From NCBI GenBank assembly GCA_020080175.1, contig JAGHQL010000092.1, positions 1 through 64,000 on the forward strand: DNA of 64,000 nt, written 5' to 3'. The position numbers were made by a program, and so were the translations under genes. The notes beneath the pieces are model-generated. The model searched no databases. It saw only the letters and a list, made by a program, of their open reading frames with translations, and was not told where the DNA came from. The DNA comes from Glutinoglossum americanum (lineage: Eukaryota; Ascomycota; Geoglossomycetes; Geoglossales; Geoglossaceae). Position 1 is the first letter of the stretch; each line of letters begins with the position of its first letter. Shown here one piece after another: positions 33,672-45,627 of the stretch.

Positions 33672-35669
33672 ATGGCAGAAGCCGCTCGCGCGATGCGAAA
33701 GAGATACCGGAGAGTGAGAGTGCTGATGATAACCTGGGAGGTCGATGGGATATCTGCCCCCGTTAGGACATGTGGCCTCTTGAATTCCTAGCTCCCTTTG
33801 CTAACCATAGTCTACGCTACAGACCCGGGAACTTGCAAAGATATTTCGGGAGGTGTATCGGTACGATGTCCATGAGATACAGCTAGCATTAACGGTACCG
33901 GACGACCCAGAGTACTTGAAACCTCACAACAACGATGAGAACGACCTTCAGATTATCTACTACTTTGGCAATACAGAAACCGACTCGCCCGGACATTGGT
34001 GGAAGTTGACCGCAACACCTATTTCCCAAGAAAGGCAATCGTAAGATTGAGCTTTCAGGATATGCTCCTTGATTACGTCCGTGGCTAACTTTAAGGAATT
34101 GCATAGGCCAATACCTTGTCCTGAGCCCAGGTGCCTGGGATCCCTGATGTTGATAACGGACTTGACTACAGATACGCTCTTCATCCTCGATTGTTTCCTG
34201 GATGGTGATGGCGCCATGGGATGGGCATTCCCTGACATCTCAAACGGCGGAACGACCTTTGAGCTAATGGCTGCCGGTTATAAGGATCGGTCGGTTAAAC
34301 CTGGAGCGTTTTCCTCGTACCTAGCCTGGTCGCTTGATATTGCTGGATCGCTAGGGTATCCGCCGCTGGAAGGCAAGCCAAGGAAACCGAGAGAGACTAT
34401 ATCTACAGCTTGGCTATGTAATAAGATTTCTGGAGCAAGCCATATCTTGGGTCAGAGAGTTAACCCTTGGCACTTTGGGAAAGACAGGGACGTCCCAGAA
34501 GCATTTATCATTTTAGACCCAAATACGCTGCCTTTCTTTGACTACGGGAAGCACCATGCACTTTCCGTGGGCCAGCATCATCGGATATTCGGGGAGAAGG
34601 AGTCGATATACGAGGATGGCTTTACAGAAATTTTTAAGGTAGAAATGACCAGCAGATCTCAAAATTTCTATGGGAGCAGTGAAGATGTGTGTTTTGTTTT
34701 CATACTCCTACACTAGGTAGCTATGGTAATTGTGCTGATCCCGCGCAGGTTGTATGTGCCATTAAGCAATTCAGGCCGAGGAATAGCCGGCAAGCATCAG
34801 GTATAGCCGGCGTCTTCAAAAGGGAGAGAGAAAACCTTCTCAAGCTTTCTAACTGGAGGCATCCACATATTCTGGAGTTTCTGGGCTCATTTGAAGTACT
34901 TTGTGAGGGGAAGTTTGGGCATTACGACCTCATACTCCCCTATGCGGATGGTGGAGATCTTCACGCCTTTCTCCGTCTTCCATGGGCACCAGGGTGGCTC
35001 GGCCAGGACTACTTTGGGGCAGTCTACAATCAGACTATTGGAGTCGTTGATGCTCTCGCATTCATCCACTCTGTCTCGTCCGCCGGCTACATAGTGCATC
35101 GAGACATCAAACCCTCCAACATACTCATCCATAACCGGACGTTCAAACTTGCCGATTTCGGCCTAGCACGTTTGAAATCGGGCGAAGAAACATCAAAGAC
35201 GGCCTGGCTGGCTGGAACACCCATATACGCACCTCCCGAGCGAACTATCGAAGGCCAACACGACCACGGTAGAGCGCGAGATGTATGGGCTCTCGGATGC
35301 GTCATGATGGAGATTAGCATTCTGCTCGCTTACGGGTTTTGCAAGCCTGCCTTCGTTAAGACGTTTGGGCTCGAGAGGTTAGCATCATCAGAAAAGCAAG
35401 ACACAAGAGCATTCTCCCAGACGATGGGGTGTGTCGCTTCATGGATGGAAAGGCTCGATAAGCACACAGAGCAGATGGCCCAGTGGCGGCGTTATCGGCA
35501 AGGGATATGGGAGAGACGGAAGAAGTTTAAGGTGTTGCTCGACACCATTTCTATGATGCTGCAGAGTGACCCGCTTCAACGGGTCGAATCGTCAGTAGCA
35601 TTAAAGTATCTGACTTCACCTGACCGGCTAGATGATGAACCCATGCTGCAAACCCGTTCAACGGAGTAA
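33672..35669 (+). CDS. Caspase-like (C14-type) domain fused to a protein kinase
   Basis: Exons 33672-33761, 33823-34040, 34107-34686, 34749-35669; phases 0, 2, 0 agree; all introns 61-66 bp, the first two with CTAAC branches; 602 aa. Residues 1-250 follow a fungal caspase-like fold: RVRVLMITWEVDG (strand 1), RELAKIFREVYRYDVHEI, DLQIIYYFGN, and DTLFILDCF with the nucleophile-position Cys132. The His expected after YYxG is Asn80. Residues about 280-540 are a kinase: weak Gly loop (YEDGFTEIFKV), VVCAIKQF (Lys302), HRDIKPSNIL (413-), DFGLA (432-), and APPE; the catalytic residues are intact. Animal and fungal caspase-like proteins act in regulated cell death; fusion to an apparently active kinase suggests a signalling rather than proteolytic output. 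Complete ATG to stop. Confidence 0.8.
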
Positions 35670-37498
35670 CCCAGGGTAGTCACCTTTCGGGAGTCAAGGC
35701 TAGCTGTTCCCAATTCCCTGGGCCTTGGTTAGGGAAGTATTACTTTTGAGCACTGGTCGCCTCTCTATGTCATATCTAGGCGCCTAGACCTGCGCCTCTT
35801 GAGAGCGCTCTCAATTTCCCCCGAGATTTTGGCACCCCTTTTAGGATTTGTAGCCACTCGGCGTAATCACAATTGTTGTGCTAGTTAACGAGGCCGGGGA
35901 CGGCCAGGGTGTGGGTCTGTAGATCACGTAGGTCGTGATAAGGTGTGGAAATAGACCCAAACTGCGGACTCCTAATTTACGCGGGCAAGAACTCATTTCA
36001 CCTAAATGACCACACTTCACACATCCTAGAGATACCCTGTGTTGTGGTGGTCACGGGAATTTACTGTACCACAAAACCGTTGAACTTATCACTCCGCTCT
36101 TATGAATTTCTGCATCCACGCCAACTCGATCGATCTATCGATGCAGACAGCTCAAGAGTGGCTAACGGGGGGCGATGCTCCCGAGGGAGCCGCTATTTCC
36201 ACGCTCGCTAGCCCGCAGTGGGGTCATAGCGCCCCACTCACCGATGAGAATTTACGCTGCCCAACGTGTCCTAGCCCAATGTCACTATTTGGAAAACCCC
36301 ATCCTCCACTTTCCCAAGTCGACCAGAGTGTCAGGTGCGGATGGCCCGCATATATATCGTCGTCGGCTGGGGCGCCACAATATCTATATTCAAAGCGTTC
36401 TCATGCCCTAAAGATCACGGCGATGGGTAATTATTGAACGTATGGTTTGAATAGACTTGATTAGCTAGCTACCATACGGAGTAGAGAGTGTGTGTGTAGT
36501 GTAGAAGAAACTAAGTATATTGGTGTTTGCGGGACCTTATATGCCCAGAGTGTTAAGTCCCCGCCGGCAACCCCGTGTCAGTGAATAGGAGCCACATAAT
36601 TTAGGCCACGCCTATTTGTTAACACCGGGAGTTGTCGGCACCTCAACCACAACACATAGCCTCCGGTCCAACAGTAATAGAACACTCGGTACCGGAGACC
36701 GCTACAATGACGGGCAATCAGCTGCAATGGGCCTAATCACCGCCTCACAGGACGACTCAAAACCCAGCCGCGCCGAGCCCGTACGGGTTTTATATGTGGG
36801 GCTCAGTGGCGAGGTCGGCCGGCACTTGCACCATAGCCCAAGGTTATGTATCGCTAAGCGACAATGCGGTGTTTGACGGCCTAGAACTGCGCACTATCCG
36901 GTGCAATCGTCGAGCACCCACAAGTAATTGACCACCACAGGACCTATATCTAAGCAAAGGGCTCCGTTAAAACCGCCTTGCACGGCTGTGGCTCTTTAAA
37001 TCCTATAGATAATGGAATCCTAATTACATGATCGCCAGTTTCCATATTAGCGATTCGGGAAATTTTCGCCGAGATGTAGCGTTGTATGGCTAGTGCAATC
37101 TGCGCACTCCATCATATATTCAGCGGCATTTAACCGCGGATCGCGGTAGGGATATGGATATAGCATAGGGTGGATGAGGTTAGGAGAACGGTGAAGCCAT
37201 CTGCCCGGAACCATTTCCACCATGGTGTCGTAGGTTGGACTCACACCATTTTAGTTTCTCAATCTATTGTTTGCAAGCTTCCCACGGCTCGATCACGCGG
37301 GTCGGCGAGGTTTTAGCACACGACCCGGTGGGGGCATACAACGTAGTGGCACATGTTAGTTATGTGACTCTAAAGTGCACCTTGAGAGATGATTTGATTT
37401 CGCCTGGACAAACAGGGCCGTTGCGACTAGTCTAATCAGTCTTGAATACCCTGGTGCGGACAGTAAGACTCAATCACACAGGGTAACGCAGGAGTATT
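35670..37498. other. Intergenic region between convergent genes
   Basis: 3' flanks of the caspase-kinase (plus) and HeLo-pseudokinase (minus) genes. Only short open frames such as 35945-36211; nothing recognised. Confidence 0.45.
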
Positions 37499-40400
37499 CT
37501 AAACTCGCACCATATGGATGTCTTGAAGACGCTGGAGCACACGGCTAAGAAATAGGGCCCCGACGGTCGTCTCTCTACCGCTGTCACCGTTATCGTGGCC
37601 GCTGTCGCCATCGCTATCTAACAACCGATCTTCCACGCACCGCAAACATGCCACGACCACCTCAGCATAGGCAGAGCCCATACACGCTGCAAGTCTAAGA
37701 CGCGCGAGCTTGAGGAGCCGCTCCTGGACCCCCTTTGCGTCACGCGTCTGCATGTACTCCTTAATGTAGCTCCCAAAGCGGACGGACCCGGTGCTGTCGA
37801 TCCGAGCTAGGGGGTGCCAAAGGCCTAGCTCTAGCAGGACAACACCGAGGCTGTAGACGTCGTGAAACATCTCGAATCGGGTACCTGGGCGGGCGCCCCA
37901 ACGCTCGTGGTGGCGGTATAGACTTTTGAGGTCATGGTCGTTCTGCATGAACAACGAGGGCTGGTTGGCGCCTCGGGAGAGGTCGAAGCCGACAAGGAAG
38001 CCTTCCCCGATTGCTTCTGGGAATGGGTGTTTGCTGCCTTGCGAGTCGGAGCTGATGATTAGCACGTTTTCGGGCCGGATGTTCTTGTGCACGAAGTTCG
38101 CAGAGTGGACGTATAGAACGGCCTGGGCGAGGTTGACCGCGAGTCGCAAACGCTGGTCCAGGGGGTGCCGCACGTCCTTGTTAGATGGATCTACAAGCAG
38201 GTCGCGTAGTGTGCGCGGTGCCTCTGCTGTTCCGTAGCCAGGTGGCAGGACGAACTGCAGTTCAAAGCGGCTGTCTGCGTTCTTTGCCGTAGAGACTGGA
38301 TTACCGTGGTTTCCATGACCTTCTCGAAAAAAGATACCGCGGCACTTTAAGATGTGCATTTGGATACCGTCGGCGGCTGACAGGACCCTTGTCAGCTCGC
38401 GCAGGGCTTGTGTGTGCACCTCGCTATACCTAGGCGGGGATGACACCCTCCCCGGTAGGACCTCATAGCCCCGGTGCTCCACCAAGATGGATCGATCTTG
38501 GGTGCTTTGCCAGATGGACGAATAAAGTACTGGGCTGGCCTGCAGCGACGTAGGCGGATATTCATCGCCCTGCCGGAGCTCTGGCCAGTCACTGGTGATA
38601 GGTGGACCATCAGTGGCGGGAGCAGCCTCCACAGGCGGAAGCATGCGCGGCAGGTAGTCTTGGTGCGGGCCGCTGTAGCCCATCTCCATCATTGTCACAA
38701 TTAAATGGAACTGGATCATTCTCTCCCATTCCTCTAAAGCGGCAATTACAGTCCCCCCCCGGGAAGCGAGACACCCCCAGGTAACGAGACACCACCCCAA
38801 CCGATCATTGCGCAGCCTCATAACTTGCAGAATAGCGATCGCCTACTAAAGCTATCATAATGGACAACCAAACAAAAGTTAATCTATCACTCCAAACCTT
38901 AGAATCTGGCGGGGTAACCTTCGCACGAGCTGTGTCAAGACTCTTTGAGGCTCCTAATACCATGGTGGCACATAGATGAAATAGGCACTTATTGAGACAG
39001 CAAGCATATGAGATACAGCAAGCATGTACTTTAGGTAAAGAGGATGCATTAGTGGACTGGATTCAGCAATAGGCTAGTTAGGGCATTCCAATTCGATATA
39101 ATATGTTAAGGTCTATGATGAAGTTTCTAATTCAATACCACGATGACTCCAGCGATAGCTTGATACACCGAGACACAATTTCTACCCATATTCTAGGCAA
39201 GCATTGGACAATGCAGTTTTTCAAATGACACTCTAACTTTCAATCCCTTATCGCATAACCTCTAGATAATTCTAAAATTACTGCTTGTACTTCTGATAAC
39301 TTTAACAAGTAGTTTCAAGTTTTCCGATCAGCTATACAATAGTATAAACCAATTTCTGACAATATTTACAATGTGGATGAGATGGGATTTCAAATGGGAA
39401 TTATAGTTAAAGGCTATATGATTGTTGATAAGCAACAAATAGCTTCAACTATTAAAGCTGGCAAAGCAAAAGGGGAATTAGTGACTGCTATTGAGTACAT
39501 GTCTGCAGATAGCTTTACAATCCTACCTTTTATTATTTTTAAAGGCAAGTACCTATAAAGTATATGAACTGATTATATAGTATGTAATGAATAAATAGTT
39601 TCTGTAAGTCCTAATGATTAGACTGATAATGAGTTAAGTTTAAAGTAGTTACAACGTCACTTTAAAGTTCATACAGTAGCTAAAGCTAAAGGAGGATATT
39701 GAATACTAATTTTGTATAGTTATAATAGTTATTTAACTTCAAAATTCATTCAATATTATGTTAATTACAAGATTGTTTTATTGTGCTTACCAGCACATAC
39801 ATCGCATATACTACAACCTTTGAATGTTTGTGTTTTCTCTTTGCTCAAGTACTGGTTTCACCAAGAAATTGACAAGTGATTCAGAATAGGTGAACCATGA
39901 GTATCCAAGAGAAAATTTCTAGATTTTTATACTACAGCTAGGCCTAAAGCACTTACAAGCTCTAATATTGAGTTAGGCTTTTACAAAACTAACTTAATTC
40001 CATTTAATTCAGGTACTGTATTGAGAAAACTACCTGCATGGCCACTTACACCACCCTGCCTATATACTACAACAAGTATTCAAATACCTAAAAATGCAAA
40101 AGAGGTTGAACAAGCTATAGCAGCAGTAAAAGAACTCTTAAGCGATAAGAATTCTGAGGTGCATTATAAGAGTTCTGAGGTACAAGTCTTGATTGACAAG
40201 ATTAGCAAAGCGGCTAGTATTGTACTTGCAAGTACTGCAATCACTTAAAAAGAATACCAAGAAGTAATTACTTATTACCAAAATAAGCAAGAGAAAGGGT
40301 CAAGAAAGCGAACTAAAGTTGATGAAGGATAGGAAATGACAATTGCAGAAGTTAAAGAGACTATAGCAAAGAGAAGGTGTAATCGCATACCTCCTACCTC

Positions 40401-40970
40401 TTGGTGCACCACTTGGTGGACTCGACGAATTCAGACCTCAACATTATCTGAAGTAGAAGAAGATGTTGCTAGCAGCATCAGCAAAAGTACTGAGTGACTG
40501 CAGCTCTCTTATTGTTGTTGCAACAGTGCAGTAAGGGTACTTGGAGTGGTGTCTCGTTTCCCGGGGGTGTCTCGCTACCCCGGGGGGGACTGTATCCTGC
40601 GTATCTTTGAGACTCCCGAGACGCTGAAGGACACCTGTTGCATGAACTGGGTGAGTCCCGACTCTGTGGGCATATAGCGCTCGATTAACTCGTTGCACCT
40701 GGACAGCAGAGCCAAAAGCTGGTGCAAGCCAGCTTCGAGCGCATCCACCGCGGTAGCGCTGAGTCCGGTGTGGTTGTTTTTGACCCAAAGGAGTGTCCGC
40801 TCACGAAGCACCGCGTGTGATCTGAGTTGGTGAAATAAAGTCTGGTGTGTCTCGTCGATATTTTTGAGCGAGTCAATCTTCTGTATCGCTAGTTTGCCGA
40901 GTTTGAGGCATACGTCTAGAAGACCCGGGAGGCCGAACGCAAGGCCGAGTAACCCAACAAGTTCCGCCAT
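37499..40970 (-). pseudogene. HeLo-like + pseudokinase gene, split by a Fot1/Pogo insertion
   Basis: Minus-strand host gene in two pieces: 40970-40595 (about 125 aa) and 38748-37499 (about 416 aa), with the transposon at 38749-40592 between them. The first piece begins MAELVGLLGLAFGLPGLLDV, an amphipathic start followed by helices with the look of fungal HeLo-like cell-death domains. The second continues the helical region (IAALEEWERMIQF), then a Pro-rich linker and a kinase-like domain. Its catalytic loop reads FVHKNIRPENV (HRD replaced by HKN) and the DFG position reads VGFDLSR, so it is a pseudokinase. The pieces are in the same frame on both sides of the TA target site, so the insertion appears to be the only break. 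Before insertion it was about 541 aa. HeLo + pseudokinase resembles animal MLKL. The N-terminal domain call is by eye. Confidence 0.75.
38749..40592 (+). mobile_element. Complete but decayed Fot1/Pogo-family DNA transposon, 1844 bp
   Basis: Ends are inverted repeats: the left begins CAGTCCCCCCCCGGGAAGCG and the right ends with GGGGACTG preceded by CTCGCTACCCCGG. GCGAGACACC and GTAACGAGACACC/GGTGTCTCGTTTCC blocks repeat inside both ends. The element is flanked by TA on both sides (38747-38748, 40593-40594), the Tc1/mariner-Pogo target duplication. Plus-strand coding remnants run in order: HTH region near 38870-39070, DDE core (NVDEMGFQMGII at 39370-39405 and LPAHTSHILQPLN near 39790), and a C-terminal coiled stretch near 40080-40250. 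Many in-frame TAA/TAG codons and a strongly AT-rich body fit repeat-induced point mutation. It cannot encode an active transposase. Same family as 18370-18840. Confidence 0.9.
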
Positions 40971-41582
40971 TATTCTGGGCCGTATCTTAGATGCCTAGCG
41001 GTGATAATGGGAGCGGTGATAGCTCTGAGGGATGGATCGCCGATGTGTTGTCCACCAAGCTTAAACCCCCTAATTAGTAGGCGCCCAGGCGCCCCCTCAG
41101 GGGTTAGTTATATAATCCCTGCGGAATATCCTGTGGATAGGGGTAAGCGAAGGCCCCACGCATCTCATTTCACCTTCGGCCAGAACCACATCCCTTTTAG
41201 GCCTGCTAATCTCTAATGTATTAGTTTTTATCGCTTTTTTCTGTCATTGCCTCCAATAGTGAATTAAGGGTGGATAATGCGATGCATGCCACCTGAAGTC
41301 TGCGGCGAAGGAATGGTCAATGGGTAGCGGTGGCTATTCGGCGGTTTTGATTGAGAGTGTGGCCATGGGCTTAGAACTCCTTGGCGGCGGTATAATGTTT
41401 AGCCGACCCATTTACATCGTTCGGGCTGTTGCCCACTGGCAATAACTCTGCATACAATTCGCGGTGTGTCCTGCCTGCATCGCCTTCCCAGCCCTAGATT
41501 CTGCGGGTTCCCGCTACAGTTGCCTAGAAACCCCACCCTCTGCGTGTTCCTAGTACTAACGCTCCGACTAATTCCCGGCCTA
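40971..41582. other. Divergent intergenic region
   Basis: Shared upstream region of the HeLo-pseudokinase gene (minus) and the kinase-ankyrin gene (plus). No gene seen. A shared promoter is possible. Confidence 0.5.
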
Positions 41583-44388
41583 ATGGCCGAATCCTGGACG
41601 TCGCACGTGGGGAAGACCCTTCGAAGCTTTAGCCTCTTACCGGATGATAATCCCGGCAGCGATAACCCGAGCGGGTTAGGGGTTATTTCCAATAGCTATC
41701 GGTGGCTCACGGGATGGCTCACGGAGGGGAGCAGTTTCAACAATGCTCAGCCATGCAGAGAGGAGTTTGACTACGTACATTTCGCGACCTTCCTCGGCCT
41801 GAAGGAAATCAAATTCTTCTCCCCGCAAGATGTAGGTCTCTACTCATCCCCTGACGTATCCCAGTCCGGCAAAGGGCTGTCTATGGACGTCACGATCAAC
41901 CGCTGCCCGGCTGGTCCTTTGCAAGGCCAACTAGTGGCACTGAAGAAGGCCCGCGACCCTAATGACCAGAGCAATACCCCGCCTCGGCCCCACTAGGACT
42001 GGCTCCGGGACCTGTACTTTGAGCTGCAAGTCATGACCCATAAGCACCTATGTGACCACCGCAATATTGTTAAGTTGCTTGGCGTTACATTCGAGCCTGC
42101 AAACGACCGCGACGAGAAGATCGAGTCGCTTCGCCCGGTACTGGTGGTCGAGCCTGCTCATGGAACATACCCGGATCTAAGGCGCTTTTTTGAGGAGCGT
42201 GATCGCTCCGCTAGGTTGTCATGCCCCGAGGCCTTCGCGCTGATGTCAGATGTCGCTGATGGGGTAGGCGCTTTGCATTCATACCAAGGTACGTATACCA
42301 CCCAACCGCCCCGGCCCGTACGGCATCGCCACCATGCACACGCTCAATTGGAGTTGCCCCAGTCGTCCACGGGGACATTAAACCTCAGAACATCCTCCTT
42401 TTTCCTAGTCTCTTAGACGGTACCTTTATCGCCAAGATCTGCGACTTTGGCGCGAGCGAGATGACTGGGCACCAGACTTCCGCCCCTCCGGGGTTCACAA
42501 GAGCCTTCACTCCTGGGTGGGCTGCTCCGGAAGTTTCCTACCACACGATACAGACCGTAGCGGAAGACGTGTTCTCCTTTGGCCTGGTTTGTGCGTATAT
42601 TGCCACGTCCGCTCGGCCTCACGAGCCTTCGATCTGGCTTGCTGAAGATGAGTACCGATCGGATCGCCTTCTAAATTATGTCGATTCCTTTCTCAGTGAT
42701 CCGGAGCGTGTTCGGCTAGGCTACTCAACAGTGTCGGCTTCCGTGCTGAGGAAGATGTTAGAGAGCACTCTCTGCAAATCACCACTAGAGCGACGAAAGT
42801 CCTTGTTTAGTGTCCGGCATGAACTCCTCGGGTAAGAGACGTTGTTCCCACTATGGTTCTCGCGGAATAAGTAACGTTAGAGAATGGAAGGACCCCATTC
42901 AAATGCCCAATACCTCCGGAGGTCATCATCCCGTTCCGAAAGAGCATCAAGGCTGACGTACGTGTGGCCTATCTAAACCTACCCCACTATATCCGCTTTA
43001 GAACAAGAATGGATAGATAGCTGATCTGGTGAGGCTTATAGGTGAGGGAGTCCACAATCGTGGACTATAGACAGGCGAATATCTACCAGGGATTAAAAAA
43101 TTGTTACAACCAGCTCCCAGACCACCTCTGCCAGCGCCTTATCGATAATGTGTACAGGACTCTCGACCCCGCAAATAAGGCTACGCATGGGGTCAGTGAT
43201 GCCCAGCGAATCTACGCTGCACAGTGCGCGTACTATACTCTCCACGAAGTTGAGGAAAACCGACCGCTTCGTATGCTTCCACAGTTTGGCGATATGAATG
43301 ACCCCATAGTGCGACATCAGTTCTTTCGCCACTTGGCCGGTCAGCACAACGACGAAAGCGCCGCCAGGGTAATTACCCCAGCAATGGCGGGGACCTTTGT
43401 GAGCGATTTTCCGGAGCTCACGAGCTATGGTAAGGAGTACCCGGCGATGCCTATCGAAGAGAGCACATTAAGATCCCTGGCATTACGGAAAGTCCAGGGT
43501 CTTGGCAGTCTACATGCAGCGGCATACCTAGGGTGTGATAAGCTGATTCCTCTATTGGCCAAGCATGGTGCCGATATCAACGAGGCAGATTCTTCCGGGT
43601 GGACTCCCCTCCATGTTGCCGCCTATAATATGAAATTTGAATCCGCGCGAAATATATTGAAACTCGGGGCCTGGGTGGACGCCTCAGCCAAATGCTTCGG
43701 CTGCAACTTTACACCTCTGAAGCTAGTCCTCGTCGCGGCCCAAACCATGCGGATTTGGAAGAGCGGGTCGATGCATGAAATACCTGCACTCGTGCAGTTA
43801 CTCCTCGACCAGGGTGCCAACCCCTGGGTGCGCGACCCCGCCTTCCTCTACAGCACTGCGATGCACGTGCTCCCTGTTGGTCCGGACGTGATGCAGGTCC
43901 TCCTAAAGCACGACCCGGCTCTTGCACTGGCCCTAAATTCGCGAGAGGAGACACCGCTCCACACGATCGCAAATTGCGGAGCCGTCGAGGAAGCGCAGGT
44001 GCTTCTAGCTCACGGAGCCGACCCCAGTGTGCCAGACCAGCTAGGTACGACGGTGTTGCACAAACTCTGGAACTATTGTATTGACTATGAGGGTATCCAA
44101 CGCATGTATTGGCCTGACAAACCTGACGTCCGGCCGCCATCCCTCCGCGAGAAACAGAAAGTGTTCCCGCCAGAGAGGGTTCGGGAGGTCAGGGACATAC
44201 TGATCAGCCATGGCGCTGACCAAACGATGTTGGACGACGTCATAGGCGCCATACCGAGCAAGTCGGGCTTCATCAGTTTGCACAATGTAATCGGCCCAGA
44301 GAAGCCAAATACGATCCAAAGAAGCCAGTACTTTCCCTTTTCAGGTAGCGAATCCTCCCATAGGGATGCATGGGCCGAAGAGTGGTAG
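41583..44388 (+). CDS. Protein kinase + ankyrin-repeat protein, one in-frame stop
   Basis: Kinase part: 41583-42288, then 42354-42831 (65-bp intron, GTACGT donor, phase 1). Features are LVALKKARDP (Lys), HRNIVKLLGVTFEP, VVHGDIKPQNILL (HGD in place of HRD, catalytic Asp and Asn kept), CDFGAS and WAAPEV. A TAG at 41994-41996 interrupts the frame between the Lys motif and helix C; no intron explains it, so the gene may be a pseudogene or the base may be an error. After a GTAAGA donor at 42832 there is a small exon beginning 42881 (GEWKDPIQMP...) whose downstream joint I could not settle. The ankyrin part, about 43042-44388, reads as a fungal LPDHLCQRLID region, then units such as GSLHAAAYLGCDKLIPLLAKHGADI and TPLHTIANCGAVEEAQVLLAHGADP. 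Probably one gene of about 850-900 aa, a signalling or recognition protein. Confidence 0.6.
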
Positions 44389-44706
44389 GTTGTTGATCCA
44401 ACTTTTCCCCCGTTTAGTTTGCATCTCACAGTGATGTCCGCGACCGCAGGAAACGGGTTGAGGGTGAACCACAGAAGATCCTGCGCTTGAAGCCCGCGCG
44501 CGGGCCGGTTACCATCAGCCAGCACATCCTCGGCGCTTGCCCGGTCGAGCATTCGTGGGGCTATTACCTGCTCATCGATATTAGCGTTGCTGGTTACAGC
44601 CCAGGGTTTGCAGCCGAATTTACGGTCTCAGAGATAGTTAGTCCAGGCGACATTGGCTCCGCGGTTGGTATTGACGCTGACAGAAATGTAGGGTAAGGAA
44701 GTTCGG

Positions 44707-45627
44707 TTGTTCCATCAACAGTGTACATCTGCTCTTTTCACTAGACCAGACCGTCTCTACACGCTGAATCTGGGCCTTATTCGGCTTTCCCGCGCCTGCG
44801 ATCTACAGCTGGATATTTGCATCACCGAACTTTCCCCAGGCCAGGGATGCCGTGGGATGGTGAGAATCTCGAGTCTGCTCAGTCCTAGAATATGACTAAC
44901 TAACAGCCGGTCGAGTTAGGCTCTTGCTGGTTCCCAATTCATCCTGGAACATTCACTTTACCTCACTGAACCTGGAAAAGTTCTCAGCCAGACACACCCA
45001 TCTATCTTCGAAGAGCGAGCCGTCAATCTTGCTATGGTCTTCGGGCTGGGTGCGATTGCGCGGCAGTCGAGGTACCACGTCTGGCAGAAGTCGCCCACGA
45101 TCGAAACCCGCCTGAAAAGTCGAAAGGAGCAGGATGCCATCCTTGAGGCGCTGGCTGAAATGGCCAGGCGCCTCTCCCCTGGAGATTCTGACCTCCTCAA
45201 CAGCGTTCACCTCGCTGCAAAGAAGCTTAGAGATCTCGGTAGGGAGTCCTTTCTCAAAAGGGACTTCGACCGCACGCTTGATCTCTGCCAAGCAGCCCTC
45301 GGGCACGCAAACCGCGTCACCACTGCGACATCGCTCCTATATCTTCAGGGCGACTTACCGCGCCTGCTCTATGACTGCCACAGTCTTTCCACCCATTGTC
45401 TCGCCGGTTTGGGACGCCACAGCGAGGCAGAGAAGTCCGCAACCCAGGTCTTAGCTATGAGAGGATTGGGGGATGATGAGATCGCCATGGCTTACTGCAT
45501 CCGGGGCAGAGCTCGAATATGGTTGCGAAAGAGTAGCGAAGCGGCAGAGGATTTTGCAGAGGCTAAGAAGAAATTACCAGGACATCCCATCGTCCAGCAA
45601 ATGGTGGAAAGTGTCCGATTTGTTTAA
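44707..45627 (+). CDS. TPR protein with an N-terminal SET-like fragment
   Basis: Two exons can be read: an incomplete one ending at 44859 and 44920-45627 (GTGAGA donor, TGACTAAC branch, GTTAG acceptor, phase 0). The joint gives ELSPGQGCRGM + ALAGSQFILEHSLY, which resembles the start of a SET domain (SPGxGxRG[ML]xA...G.xIL). The SET core motifs are not seen. After it comes a helical region (residues about 50-130) and two or three TPR-like units (AAKKLRDLGRESFLKRDFDRTLDLCQAAL; LSTHCLAGLGRHSEAEKSATQVL; CIRGRARIWLRKSSEAAEDF). No ATG opens the first exon, so the gene starts further upstream, perhaps in 44487-44700, or is a remnant of a TPR-SET protein. Methyltransferase activity is unlikely from what remains. 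Confidence 0.45.
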
